DNA of 64,000 nt, taken from positions 248,001 through 312,000 of the forward strand of contig SJRY01000268.1 of NCBI GenBank assembly GCA_011319805.1, written 5' to 3'. The notes under the pieces are model-generated. The model did not search any database. It was not told the DNA's origin and was given only the letters and a program-made list of their open reading frames with translations. Made by a program: the position numbers and the translations under genes. The DNA comes from Macrocybe gigantea. Lineage: Eukaryota > Basidiomycota > Agaricomycetes > Agaricales > Callistosporiaceae. Shown piece by piece: positions 1 through 21,027 of the stretch. Each line of letters opens with the position of its first letter. Positions within the stretch are counted from its first letter, which is position 1.

Positions 1-321
1 ATGGAATAATTCCAGGCTAGTCTTCTGCTCGCTGTCTTCCATGACCATCTATTTCCTTTTCTCCATCGACACCAAGTTGAAAAAAGCGCTTCCGAGTTTT
101 ACACGCGAAGGAGCTCGTGTTTGATGACTTACATTGGTCCAATCATGGTCAGTAAAGTTGTCAACGATGGTATGAGCATGGATCATGCGTGATTGACTGG
201 TAGAGCCAGTAACATACTCTTCGTTGTCAGTTTTAGGCTGAGAAATGCTAAATTCGACGTGGGTTAGGTTATTAGTCATGCGGAGCAGAGGTCCGTGCAC
301 CGGACCAAAATAGGCAATCAT
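1..321 (-). CDS. Partial hypothetical protein, divergent from PRP8
   Basis: A minus-strand reading frame begins with ATG at 321 (MIAYFGPVHGPLLRM...) and stays open for about 60 codons to a good donor (GTAAGT) near 132. A short intron ending in TAG near 49 joins it in frame to a second exon (starting MVMEDSEQ) that leaves the window at base 1. The start lies only 71 bp from the PRP8 ATG on the other strand, so the two would share a divergent promoter. I do not recognise the family and see no signal peptide or membrane segment. The open frame and in-frame splice favour a real gene, but the piece is short. Confidence 0.45.
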
Positions 322-392
322 GTGCTTACATCAGCTACACTTTCGTTGCGGCAAAGAATTTCGAATCTCTTCCACTCTCCACGACGACGACG

Positions 393-9586
<9,194 letters not shown>

Positions 9587-9840
9587 TAATTGTGAATGCA
9601 TGAGATACGGATGGGCTGGCGAGAGGCTAACGCCAGCATCATTCCCCTTCCCTAGTGCTGCATATGTTATCAGACTCGGATGATATGGCTGTTATGTTAA
9701 ATTGTCTATGTAATTATCACCATATTGTAAGAATTGTACAAATAGGACACCCGTCGTTATGATAATATTCGAGGGAACAAGACCAGGAGTCATGCAAGAT
9801 TGACAACACACCTTATGATACCATGGATTACCGACTAGAT

Positions 9841-12800
9841 TTACATGCTAACGATTCCAAGAGAAATAACTGAACCGGGACGTGAGACTGCCAAACGTTG
9901 TTTTCCGTCTTCTACGGAGAGTTTCGCGTTGTTAGAATCGTCCGCTGCCTCGAGTTCTGAAGTTGAGGGCGGCGGTTCCACGACGATCTGTTTCGAATTG
10001 CGTCGCGGCGCTGGAGAAAGAGAGGTGACTTCGGGCAAGATCTGATCTGGAGGGTGAGGTAGAGGCCGTGGCAGGGGCAAGGACGGGATGATGGGCGTGT
10101 TCATTTGCAAGAAACTTGCTTCATCGTGGTAGTCGATGATCTTTTCTGCCAGCGGTGTTGCGGGTGGCTGAGAGGGTGGAAGCACGATGGGAGCAGTCCG
10201 TGGAGGTTCGGGCAGTGCGTTTCGAGGACGCTCGGCGCTCGTTGACTGCGGCAGCGACGATGTTGATGGCGCGCTAAGGATACGCAGGCGGCGTTTGATG
10301 GACGCGCGCCGCAGCGAACGTCGCGGAGGTGTAGATGTGGGCAAGGATGGAGAGGACGCGGAAAGCGTAGAGGAAGGCGTAGGAGGGAGAGGGCCTGCGG
10401 GCGGTGGGAACGGGGAGACGGTGAGCGAAGGGGGAACGGGCGACGCTGGTATAGAATCTAGCGTACGACGCGTATAGCTCCCGGCAGAAGAGTTTCTGCG
10501 GTGTGTCTTGTAGTCCTGCTCGTCCGGGCGCGGAGGTAGGCTGGATGTCGGGGGTGGCTTAGGAGCGATGAGGGACAGGCGGAACGTACGGTGGGCGAGG
10601 GATTCCCGGGTAGGTGGTGATGGCGTGGGTTCGGAGGTGGCCCCTTGGTCAGGGGCCGGCGGAAGAGCGGAAGTGGGAGCAGGACGGGGAGGTGGCATAG
10701 AAAAGCGATGGTTGATGAAAGTCGACGGCGGTCGTGGAGCAGGATGCGACTGCGTGGTGCTCAGTGTGTTAACACTAAACGCCGACGAGCCGGACGCGCG
10801 TTTGGAAAAAGAGGGAAGGCTCGAAACGACGCTCTTTTGACTTCCAGCAGAGTGAGTGGAAGCGTGACTCGACGATCGCTCAAGGGCATATGGATGAGCG
10901 TACAATCGTCCATTCGAATTCGAGCTAGACTGATTGCTTGCGGATGTGGAAGGTCCCGCAGGACTCGACTTGGATGGCAAGGCACTCTGCCTTGACCATC
11001 TTTTCATCGAACTATGCTTCGTGCTTGAGCTTGATCTGTCCACGCCAACGGAATTGTCAGCAGAAGCCAGTGTAGAAACGGACTGGATAGAGGGTGCCCG
11101 CGGTTTCTGCTCTGGAGATCCAAAGGAGAAACTCCCAGGTAAAAAGTCCGAAATAGATGATTGTTCCGCCGCATCGTTAGCCCCGACGCTGCCGCTTCGG
11201 CTTCTGTAGCCACTCGTTGAGATGCCGGCGTCCTTGCTTGAGTGCGGAGGCCCAACAGATGTCCAGCGCTTCCGAGGTGGAGGCTGCAGCGACAGACTAA
11301 CCGGGGTGATCGTCCGAGGGACTATGTCTCCTGCGCCGTTAGTATGGAACTCGGATGAAGTCCTCGGTGAGGATGGGCCAGCAACAATTTTACGCTCGAG
11401 TGGATGGTCGGATGGCATGATGGGGCTAGAGAGAGGCGAAGACAATGCGAGAGGAGGAGTCGCGCTCCTTGACAGATCCGTGGCCGATGGTATTCCGCCC
11501 AATAGCGGGTTGCCTTTGCGTGTCAAGGACGTCTCGACCGGTTCATGTATGGCCTCCGAATTGATGGACGTTGCTCTCGAACCCGAGCGAGGCCGGGTGA
11601 AGAAGCCCTTCAAGGTGGATACTGGACCCGACGATGGCTTTGGAACGGTTGCCTGCGAGCGGTGGGATGAGACGGACGGCGCGTATTGTCGGTCCACTTG
11701 CGGGGAAGCTTGAACCTGTGAGGAGGACTGGATCTGTAAAGGGCCAGTCCGGACGGGGGAGGTGATGAGTCCCTGTGCTCGCATGGACAGCATTACGTCC
11801 ATATCGCCCCTTGGTTCAACGCCTCCCACTGGATAGCTAGGTAAGCCAAGCCCTGCCCGCACGGTCCTGAACGAAGTTTAGTAATGTAATAATGTAGTTT
11901 ATTCAAACTGAGGATTGACAATGATAACTCACCTTTGTCCGAGAATAACATTCTTAATTTCGGTGATCCACTTCTGGGCTTCATTGACGTCAGGAACATG
12001 CAATAACCACATGGTCCGGCCGCCTTCTTCGTAGCTCAGTTCCTTTTTTAATGCGCCGACATCGACACCGCCGACTTTGACAACATGCTTGCGCCCTCCC
12101 ACGTCCTCCTCCGCGAGGAAAACGACACTGTTCTCATTGATCTCCAGCCTCTCCATTTCCTTCTCATCTCCGCTTTCGGATTTGAAGAGATGTAGGTATG
12201 ACGCGGAAGGAGCCGAGCCTTTGGGCAAAGACGTCGGCGTACAGAGCATCATGAACCTGCTTCTCCAGTTTCTCGACAGCGCGAAAATGCGGAGCGACGA
12301 GGGTGGGTAAAACTTGTGCAACATAGTCGCTGATTGCTTGTACTGGATGAGTGTAGAGCATGTGGCCGGGAACGGGGGAATGAAGTTCATGACGGTGGAA
12401 CTGGTGCGACTGTGTGCCACCGATTCAGAGCGCAGACGGGTCTTGATTGCAGGCGAAGTCAGGGCAACAGACAAGGTGGATCCGTCCTGGCTCTGCGTGT
12501 GTGATATCGAGTCTCCGCTTGTCGAGGCGGTTGGGTCCGCTTGGTCCGTTGGCGCTGTGCTAGGAGCGATTTCCTCAGCGTCTTCTTCGGCAGGATGGGT
12601 GTCCCTGTGCACGAGTGGGAGGCCGATGGACTGTGCAGCCATTTCTCGCAGACGGTTGCGCTCCTCGACTTCCTCGTCGCGCCGAGCGGCGCTTATTTCT
12701 ATGACATCGGGTAGAATGATGGGCATGGGAGGCTGACGAATTGACTGTCTACGCTTTCCAAAACGGAAGCCTAGGACGTCCGAAGCGGCAACGAGGATGC

Positions 12801-13419
12801 TCCCGCGTGACCGCTTGAGGCCGGCCGAATCTGCAGTCGAAGGACGGGCGTTGTCAAGTGATGTCACTGGAGATGAGGAGTTGTAGCGTGTATGTGAGTG
12901 AGAATCTGCTTGACGCAAGGTGGACGGGCAGAGTCAGCGCATACAGCTAGTGAATACGTGTCTAGGAGACGTAAAGAACTCTTACCGAAACCGGAGGAGG
13001 TGGAAGTAGGGCTGATGCTGCCCTCCACGAAGTCCTTGCCCATGGGCAGGTCCTTGGCCTTGTCGCCGTACCTCGATTGGGCAGAGGACCTGCGCCGGCG
13101 CCGCTCTGAGAAACTCTCCGAGTTCCGACTGTCGTCGAGGGTGAGCGACCACGAGGGCGCGGCGGTGTCGTGACGTGTGCCAAAGTGGAAGGGAAGGAGG
13201 GAGGAGGGCGACGTTGGCCGCGAGGCGGGGAAAGACATCTCTGTGGGGGATGTGCTGAGTCGCTGGCGTGGAGTGAGGGCCTGGAGGGAGGATGAGAGGA
13301 AAGAGAAGGCGTTAGACATCAGTCATCAGGAAGGATGTCGTAAAAAGCAGCGCCTTGGGCGATGCACCGGATGATCAACTCACAGGAGGTCTCTCCGCTG
13401 TCCACTCGTTCTCCGACAT
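9841..13419 (-). CDS. PH-domain protein with long Ser/Pro-rich tail
   Basis: About 1,110 residues in four exons. Exon 1 (13419 downward) encodes MSENEWTAERPP; its GTGAGT donor joins in phase to ALTPRQRLST, so the internal ATG at 13319 is intronic. The PH domain covers roughly residues 290-435 (about 12370-11930). It shows the basic strand NWRSRFMMLC, an alternation of strands around EINENSVVFLAEEDV, and a C-terminal helix with the diagnostic tryptophan (NEAQKWITEI). The last exon (about 670 residues) is disordered, rich in Ser, Pro and charged runs such as PPRRSLRRASIKRRLR. Together these suggest a peripheral membrane or cortical scaffold that binds phosphoinositides or protein partners. I cannot name an orthologue. 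All splice sites used are GT-AG and I found no frame break. Confidence 0.8.
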
Positions 13420-13765
13420 TCTAGCTGATGTTGACGGCGCCTGCTCGACGTCGTTTGCGGCGTAAAAACAAGAAAAGAACACCTTATTTTCAATTACGAT
13501 CTTCACATATAGGCGAGCGCGTGCCTTTTGCCGTTCCTCAATTATCAGACTCCACGCTAGCCGATCACAAATTCAAAATGATGATTCGTCTGCTTCTATC
13601 CAGCACATGGTAGCTATGTCAACCACGTTCAGACCTCCAATCCAACTCATCACAACATCCCACATTCACATGCACGCCAACAGTCCTTGATTGACAGCAG
13701 ACTGAGCTCCTTAAAACGACGGCGCCAAAACGCACCCTGCGATATGAACCTGCACAACGGCATCC
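13420..13765. other. Intergenic, 346 bp, no gene seen
   Basis: Lies between the start of the PH-domain gene and the stop of the coiled-coil gene downstream of it; both are on the minus strand. It must hold the promoter of the PH gene and nothing else is needed for the neighbour. No conserved coding segment or RNA gene was recognised. Confidence 0.5.
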
Positions 13766-14857
13766 TCAACCAGGAGAACGCATTCGTTTGATCGTCCCAT
13801 ACGGCCCAGTCGATCCAGGGGAACTCCCTATGCCGCTCATGCTAGGGACGCTCGGTTGCTCGGGCCTCACAGGGGCCTCGAAGACGGCCCTAGAGTCCCT
13901 CTTGGGCGGCTCGGACTCCACGATGCCGAGCATACGCCTGAGCTCCTCGTTCTCTTTCTCCAACCGCGCAAGGTCAATCTCCTTCTCTAGCGCATGGTCT
14001 GCGGCAGCGACGGACATCCAGGGCTCGCGGTCATTTGTATCGTCAGCCCGCGTGGTCGGCGGATCAACCTCTTCTCCGCCCAGTAGCCGCAGCACTTGGC
14101 GCAAAAGGTAGGCTATCCTGCTAAATGACTCTAACTTGGCCATGCCGGACGCCAATTCCTGTGCTGCTTCCTCCTCTTGTCGTGTCAATAGTTGTGTCTC
14201 GTATTCACGTATGATTGATAATTCCCGCTCTTGAACATCCCTCTACTGGCTTGGTGAGCATATCAGATGATGAGCACAGTCGAGACATACCGCTCGGTTG
14301 CGGAAGTTACCTGGAAATAACACACTCTTCAGACGTTGCTAAGGAGCAGAAGGACGGAAAATCCCACTCATAAGCGTCTCCAACGTCTGTTCGTACTCCT
14401 TAATCAGCGTATTGAGTTGCTTGTTGTCATGTTGCAGTGCCTGGTTCTCCGCAGCCATAGACGCGTTCATCCGCTCCAACTCGCTCTCATATTCCTCTAA
14501 GCATCTTTTTCAGCCCGCAGATAAAGAGGAAGCTATGAAACAAACCTATGGTCTTATCTAGGTTGAAACTTGACTATCGACGTCAAAGCGGGTAGGGCAG
14601 TCCATTCCTCAAAGCCACACACGTACCGACGCAGGACGAAACCCGTCTGTGAGTGCACCGCCTGGTTCTGGTCGAAAATAGCACCGTCAGGATGCACAAC
14701 GTCCAATGTCAGAATGGAAAGCGCATGCCTTGACATTCGCAGCCTGAGAATACAGAGAAACGGACAGGCTACGATTCTGACTGAGCTGTTCGCTCAGCTC
14801 CGTGATTAGCGACCATAGCTGAGAGAGGTCAGTCTCCCCGCTGTCCAGAATAGCCAT
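13766..14857 (-). CDS. SIKE/FGFR1OP2-family coiled-coil protein (STRIPAK accessory)
   Basis: Six small exons give about 275 residues, close to animal FGFR1OP2 (around 250). Exon 1 is MAILDSGETDLSQLWSLITE and ends after AANVK at what reads as a GC-AG intron (14728 to 14668). The next exons give QAVHSQTGFVLRRFNLDK and a long coiled coil (NQALQHDNKQLNTLIKEYEQ), then a helix (RIAYLLRQVLRLL) and the family's C-terminal signature LEKENEELRRMLGI, followed by a Pro/Ser-rich tail. In animals the family binds the STRIPAK phosphatase-kinase complex, and in Sordaria the small protein SCI1 plays a similar part in cell fusion and fruiting-body growth. The role in STRIPAK here is inferred from the coiled-coil layout and signature. 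No signal peptide or membrane segment is seen. Confidence 0.72.
14668..14728 (-). other. Probable GC-AG intron in the SIKE-like gene
   Basis: The donor reads AAG/GCATGC and the acceptor GACCAG, 61 bp. Splicing here keeps the frame (NVK then NQAVHSQTG) and skips an in-frame stop. A GT donor four codon-positions earlier (AAT/GTCAAG) would also keep the frame, so the exact donor is not certain. Confidence 0.5.
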
Positions 14858-15039
14858 ACGAGATCAAGCCTGGAATGAGAAGCCGATTGAATTGTATGGT
14901 CGATCACGTGAGCTTGGAACTCCAAAAACTCTACCTTATCACCATCCGTAATGCAACTTTCCATGGAAGATATTGCACAAGCTACAACGAGTCTCCTGGA
15001 ACGACGATTGACGGATAATATGGTGTGCTCGTACAGAAC

Positions 15040-15044
15040 AAAAA
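15040..15044 (-). terminator. RNA polymerase III terminator for tRNA-Asp
   Basis: A run of five T on the minus strand lies 14 bases past the 3' end of the tRNA gene, the usual Pol III stop signal. Confidence 0.7.
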
Positions 15045-15058
15045 GATCTTTACCCTGC

Positions 15059-15142
15059 CTCTCTGCCTGGGAGTCGAACCCAGCTTTCGCGCGGTACAGG
15101 AGAAATGACAGGCGCGTGTACTAACCGATATACTAGCAGAGA
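15059..15142 (-). tRNA. tRNA-Asp(GTC) with a 12-nt intron
   Basis: The minus strand folds into a full cloverleaf: 7-bp acceptor stem TCTCTGC/GCAGAGA with discriminator G, a D arm, anticodon stem CGCGC/GCGCG, five-base variable loop and T arm CTGGG-TTCGACT-CCCAG. The loop between the anticodon stem halves is 19 nt: CTGTCA, 12 extra bases, then position 38. That places the anticodon GTC at 15107-15109 and a canonical intron after position 37 (15094-15105). The B box GGTTCGACTCC is at 15070-15080. It decodes GAC/GAU aspartate codons. Confidence 0.93.
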
Positions 15143-15313
15143 AGTTATGTAGTTCTCATTATGAATTATGACATACGACTCAAATTATAGCCTCGTGAAG
15201 GTTCCAAAGTCAGAGACGAGACCAGCATGCCCTCAATAAGCAGTAAATTTCGCAATGGGGTGGAAGGTCTTTTTTCTTTTGGCGTCGGAATAGTGGAAAA
15301 CGATATACCAACA

Positions 15314-17704
15314 TCATTGACCCACGGGTCTACCAATGCCATCGCACCCCAAGATTTGTCTCCACACATGTGCCACCCCATCCTCTTCGCATCCTATTTG
15401 CATCCCGTTGTCTCTTAAAATGATATACTCTCTATGAGGCGTTTGAACAGAAGCGAGTGCTGGGTGCAGCGCTCGTCCGTCTGCCGTTGCGAAATGCAGA
15501 CTCTCTACGTGATGGATCCTATGCTCGCCCTTATCAAAAGCTTGTCTGGAAATGCACTAGTGACAGAGCATACAATGGAAGAAAGATATTGACACGCTTG
15601 ATCGGTTGTGGCCTTGATGAGCGCTCCTTTGTGTACACTCCATTGAATTCTTGAGCCATTTGCGTCGATGACATCCAAGGTCCGCTGATGCTAGAGCAAA
15701 GAAGGAACATGAATTCATGCATTAACCATAAATACCTTTTACCTATTGCTCATCGCAGAAGCGAGGATATAGCGTGTCGCTACGAGTCGCTTTGCATTGC
15801 CAACTTTCCCTTCTTGACGTATGCGCTTCAGCCACAATCTGCTGATTCCCTGCTCATATTCCTCGTGATTCGGCCACTTGATATGCTTCAGAAGTGATAT
15901 GTTAGATCTGTCCCCCAGTTTATCCTTGATATATGCAGACCAGTCAGCTCTCAGGAGGCACGGGTCATTTGGAAAGCCTGGTTCATCAGCTGAAGGCCGA
16001 CCCACAACCTCACAAGTCGCTTCCAAGACATAAAACCTCTGCGCCGTCAGGCCAATTTGGGTCGTGATTTGCCAAAGCTCTTCTTCGATGACTTCATCCG
16101 CGCTTGTTACCTGAGAATGTAGATTGTGCGCCTGGCCGACAGAGACAGCAAAGAACAAACGGGTAAGGAGGAACCTTGAGAGAGAAAACACCTTGGATGT
16201 TCAAAGTATCAGAACGAAAAGCCAGTCGAACACGAACCTAAGCACAACAGTGATTTGCTTCTCATTATCTGGACTAGTCCAGAGATGACTTGCGACACAT
16301 CCCGTTCCTCGCAGGGCTTGAGCCAGAAGAGACGCTGCAAATGCCTGCTTACATCGCCTTACTTCACTCTGCCGAAAGCGCAGATATGGCCACAAGTTGG
16401 TAACATTCGGAGAGTTCTGCTGTAAGACCTTATCCAGCCTTTTCCCTGGGAAATATCGCTTTAAACGATGCGCTGCTGACATGTAAACTGAGATAAATTG
16501 GCATTCTGGCAGGATTCGGTTTCAGCTAACAGGCTTCATACCTGCATATCGAAATGCCCGTGAGACCAAAGCGCAGGCAGGCAAGTCTGAGGCCGCCATA
16601 TCACGGAGTATCACAGCCAACTGAGATACACGTTTTCTCTCAGAGAGGCGTGGAGGAAGGGCAATCGGTTGCAATGGCAAAGCCTTGGGGATGTGGAAAT
16701 CGAGATACCATAATTGACATTCGGTATTCAGGACCCCGTCGCTCAACGTCGATTTTCTCAACGTCGAGTCTCGCACAGCGCTGTCATCTCGGAAACTGGC
16801 ATTCATCTCGCCGGACCGTGGTATCTTGTTGACTTGCAGGGGAATAAATCGTTTAACTTATTGAACGTCAGAAGGAAATTACAGTATAAGAAGCTAGTAA
16901 GCCCAGGCAGCGGGACAGAGTTGTACCTTGACCTGTCGGATGTTCTGATTTGACAGAGATTCAGAGATAGCATTCGTTGCAGCGAAACTTCGAGTTGACT
17001 TGGTGTTATCCTGATGTGTGGATGATTTGCGAATCCTTCCATCTGATTGGGAGAGCTGTAGAGCCTGATGAGAGTTGCACTGGAGTCGGATGCTGGAAAG
17101 AGGTGTGGTCCCGAACCAAGTCGATACGTATCTGCTTCTGAGGAGCTCCAGGGCCTGGACTCAAGGTTGGCAGCGGTCGTTTTCTTGGCGCAGCTATTTT
17201 GACGTATCAAGCAAGACCTCTTAGACGGCCTTGGATAGCGGTCCCAGACGCAAATGGCAGTAATCCTTAGTGGATCGAAGAGAGACCGTAGGGTGGAACA
17301 AGACGGAGACTTATCAGAAACCTTAGTGGTTGGGTCGTGTGAAGTCTGAGAGCCTGTCGGTGCATTTTCTGATGTATTTCCATCTCCAGCCACGGTAGGA
17401 ACAGCCGAAAAGGTACCATTAACAGACGAGTCGTGCGTCCTGCCAGTGTCAAGAAGTTTCCGTACGATGGCCATTTTCCCCAGCTTCGAATAGCCAGTGA
17501 TATGCCGATCTTTGCATAGCGCCTTAAGTCATTTTCTTCAAGGTTTCTTCCATCATTGCATTCTTCATTGTTGTGTTTCGACTGAATCGGTCTACAGATG
17601 ATTGTTAAGTGATTGGGGGGGATAAGGTAAGGTTTATGTAAGAGTGGACTGAGCGATTCGATGGCATGACTGTCGATAATGTCTACTTCTGGGAGTTCGG
17701 ACAT
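15314..17704 (-). CDS. Conserved uncharacterised basidiomycete protein, frame broken
   Basis: A chain of exons on the minus strand makes one protein. The start at 17704 is MSELPEVDIIDSHAIESL. Later blocks are PLLHKPYLIPPN, RRYAKIGISLAIRSWGK, then MAIVRKLLDTGR, LWYLDFHIPKALPLQPIALP, a helix SDLPACALVSRAFRYA, HLWTSPDNEKQIT, RFYVLEATCEVVGRP, KHIKWPNHEEYEQGIS, PWMSSTQMAQEF and a C-terminal block ALHPALASVQTPHREYIILR ending at 15314. I recall proteins with this block order from other Agaricomycetes but no function. Introns are clear before YMSAAHR, FLLTRLFF and SISGPW. The frame is lost near 17474 (A run), near 16985, and at the join near 15560; each is repaired by one base. Either a young pseudogene or sequence errors; the second is favoured because neighbours show the same fault. 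Confidence 0.6.
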
Positions 17705-17906
17705 CTCGGCCCGTCATCTGTTGACCGTTTTCTTCATGCGACTTGATTGTCTAGTGCCACATCATCCAGAGTTCATAATCTACGCGTTTTACAACGCTCA
17801 TGAGCAGAAAAACACACTTTATTTCGTCCTTCAGACATCCATCGTAGTGGACAAAAACTTAATAATTGTTCAGCAAGGTGGCGAGTGCCCATTGCCGAAC
17901 AATCAT

Positions 17907-20383
17907 TCAGAAGAGTTCCACAGAGTCATAGACAAAGTTGGGACTAAGGAAGACATCGCCAGAGCTCCCACTGATTGTGTTGATGGCGATCGTATTGCTT
18001 CCAGCAACAAGGACGCCTACAGTTTTTAATCATCGGTCAAACAAGGCGACGTATCAGAAGCGTGAGGTCTATGAAAACGTACCAGACGGGATTGCGAAGT
18101 CATCTGTTGTCACATCGTGTAAGTAAGTGATTCAGTTCATGTCACAGTAGAGCACTTACAAACTTGGTTAATCCCACGCCACGTTCCACGAGTAACACTA
18201 ACATGGTCGGAAACTCAATTTAATATACGATTCGCGCGAGGTCGCGATGAACTCACCCTCGAGAATCGACAGCCGGAGGAGCTAGAGTTATGCACGTCAG
18301 GCAACTTGACAAACAAAGCGGGAAATATTTCATACTAGGAGGAGCGCTCGATGTCCAGGAGTTGACTGTGATCTGAGGTCGGCCTCCAGCAAACGCTTCC
18401 GTGGTACGGATGCGCAAGGTGCGAGCACCTGGAGCAGTGCCAAGTTATAGCCTGTCATCACGGTGACAAGGATTGCAGACGCACCGATTTGAGAGGAAGA
18501 TGCCGTCCATCTGATGGTGGTTGGGTTATTGACCTGGAACAGATGTTCAACCAACAATCTCTGAAGCTGAAGCGAGGGAAGGAGGGCATACACCTTTGAA
18601 CTGAGCCAGGGGAAGGACCCAACTGAGCTAGAACCAATGGTAAAAGTAACGGGCCCCAGTTGCTCATTCGAGAATCGGATGGGTGCATGGTCTGAATTTT
18701 GTCTGCGTTCAAGAACCTGTATGCGATCGAACAGGGGTGAGCGCACTAAGGCGAAGGGAAAACATGGCACCTACCCAGCGGGCGTTCCGTCGACGGTACC
18801 TTTGCAAATAGCATGAAGTGATGGCGGCAGACAGACTTGATGACTACAGAGGCGTACCGATGGACCAAATTGTCGAGGGCCTGCTCAAGGTGCTTGTCAG
18901 GGTGATGGTGCTAGTCCGGCCTGCAGAGACAGCGACACTGCCTGTGCCGGCTTCCAGCTCGCCTTGGTAAAGGGTGACAGTGTATGTCCCAGTTTCATCA
19001 GGGTACGAGTGAAGCTCCCGCTGAGCGAGGATGATGTCAGTTCACCGTCCGTGGTGCTTCGGAACACTCAGTGAAGTTTCTCACCCGGAGCCGGCCACCC
19101 AGTACTGAGCAGCCGAGTTCTATGTCACAGACGTAGGGTAGTAAGAACCATAGCTATGCAACTTGTCGCAATTCGACTTGCCTTGAATCCATAGTCACAG
19201 GTACGCCAGAGAGCGTTCCAGAGTATGAACCTGAAACGGTTCCGCGACCCGAAGTCGGGACGTATCCTTGAAGGCCTAAATTGTCCATGAAGCTCGTGTC
19301 GAGATTGGCCGAAGGAGCGGAACCAGTGGTAATCGCAAGGGCATAGCTGTCAGAAGGAGTATGTTCTATCAGAGTATATTGCAAATAGTGAGATTGCACA
19401 AACGGGCCGAAGAAGCCTGTCCGGTATGCTTCCGTTTGTTCATGGCCAGAGTTCATGTACCAATAAAGCTCTGTTGAGAACTTCCTTGATTGTTGATATC
19501 TAGAGCGCAGTGGAATAAATACTGAAACAGGACGTGTAGCGCATAAAGGAATACTCACCGCGGAAGAAGGGCCCTCCAGATGAGGTTTCGTAGCTAACGC
19601 TAGGGATGATCATATATGCACCAACGCCCGAACCAGTAACGCCGTGAACTTGATCTTCGATGAAACGAACCTAATAGGCGTGCTTAGCCTGTCGGTCACG
19701 AAGCTACCTGATACTCACGCTCGAGTAAAACTTGGAGCGCGTTTGACCATTGACCAGAAACACGTCCGAGCCTTCAATCGCCGTACCACCGTTAACTTCC
19801 GCATTTGGGTGGCCATTTGGAAGGCAGACTTGGAGAGACGAGCGATGAGGCGCAGTTCACCGACACTAGGCTCTGCAGAGGCGAATGTCCCCATATACAG
19901 GGTGTTGATACCAGACCGCACAATAACATAATGCGTCTATGAGAAAGAAACACCGTCTATCAAAGTGAACAAAAATGGAAACAGCACTCACAATTGTGCT
20001 GGTTCTGATGGTTATTGTGGCGATGTTATTCGCGACAGAGGATGTGACGTTGCGGAGCCTAGTTAGAAATAGCTTTCGATGACGTAGACATTGAATTGGT
20101 TACATTTTCACCAACCTAATCCAGAACTGAGCTGAGTGAACTTGCTCGAATCCTGGAGTTGCTTCCCGTTGAAGACGAGCGAGGTGATATCGCCATTACT
20201 AGTGTTGACTGTGGTAACTGTGAGTTTTTCAAAGAGCAATAAGAGTTAGGGAAAGCACTTCCTAGTTGTGACAAGGCCGGCTCCGGAGTCCACGATCATG
20301 TTACTTCCTGACGTGGTCACGCCGAAGGCTGCAAAGACAGCGGGTATACATCCTAGTAATGACGCGACGAGAGCGAACTTCAT
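17907..20383 (-). CDS. Rhamnogalacturonan endolyase, polysaccharide lyase family 4
   Basis: A secreted enzyme that cleaves the rhamnose-galacturonic acid backbone of pectin by beta-elimination. The start at 20383 gives a signal peptide ([18 protein letters not shown]). Spliced exons follow the PL4 fold: domain I with [40 protein letters not shown] and [19 protein letters not shown]; a fibronectin-III-like domain II with [11 protein letters not shown]; and the carbohydrate-binding-like domain III with [36 protein letters not shown] and [16 protein letters not shown]. It ends VELF at 17907. The domain order and end match Aspergillus RglA-type lyases. Two single-base losses near 18651-18657 and 18609-18612 break the frame in domain III. 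Expression on plant pectin is expected for the family; no promoter element was identified. Confidence 0.88.
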
Positions 20384-21027
20384 GGCGAGAAGGTATTCGG
20401 AGGGCAATGCACGGCATTCACGTCGTTATTTATGCAACAACGGCTGTCTGTGGTAAACGGAATTTCTTCGTGAGTAGAAGTCAGCTGGAATATGCTCGGA
20501 GAAGGCCGTCCTGCCTGGAGTAATTCATGTGAGTACGCGAGAGGTCGCGGCATCAGTCCGTTATTGGTCAAGAGACGCCACCGGCCCGCTCATAGACAGC
20601 GGTTGCAAAGTAAATCGAGCAACAATTTCGTGTTGCCGTCCCGTTGCACAAGCGCGGACCTTCCGCGCAAGTCCATGCATGTCTGGCGGCCCGGGCCGCG
20701 CTATTCTCGTCCTTATACCAGGCTTAAGAGTATGGCGTAGTCTGAGGCGTTAGATTTGGCGCGACGCGTGCGACTGTTAGGATAAATCAGTGTGAACACA
20801 TGTTCCGACGTCCATTAATACGACCGCCATTGCTGCAATGCGCGCAATACAACATGCTTATTCTGCGTCTGGAAATGTTCCCACCTCTTGGTAGCGATGT
20901 CCCTTTTCGTAGCATTCCAACGAAAAAGTGTATACGACCCGTTCGGTTAAACTTCAGTTAGTTGTCTGCGAAACGGCTTGCTTGAACAAACCGAGAAGCT
21001 GTGCCTTAAGCACGTCATATTTAAACA
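20384..21027. other. Intergenic, 644 bp, no gene seen
   Basis: Upstream of the pectin lyase start and downstream of the GRASP stop (both minus strand). It should hold the lyase promoter. Short open frames occur on both strands but none has conserved residues or convincing splice sites. Confidence 0.5.

Noticed and set aside
12864..13319. Start of the PH-domain protein at ATG 13319 (MSNAFSFLSS)
   Set aside because: A better exon (MSENEWTAERPP, ATG 13419) with a GTGAGT donor splices in frame past this ATG, which then lies in the intron.
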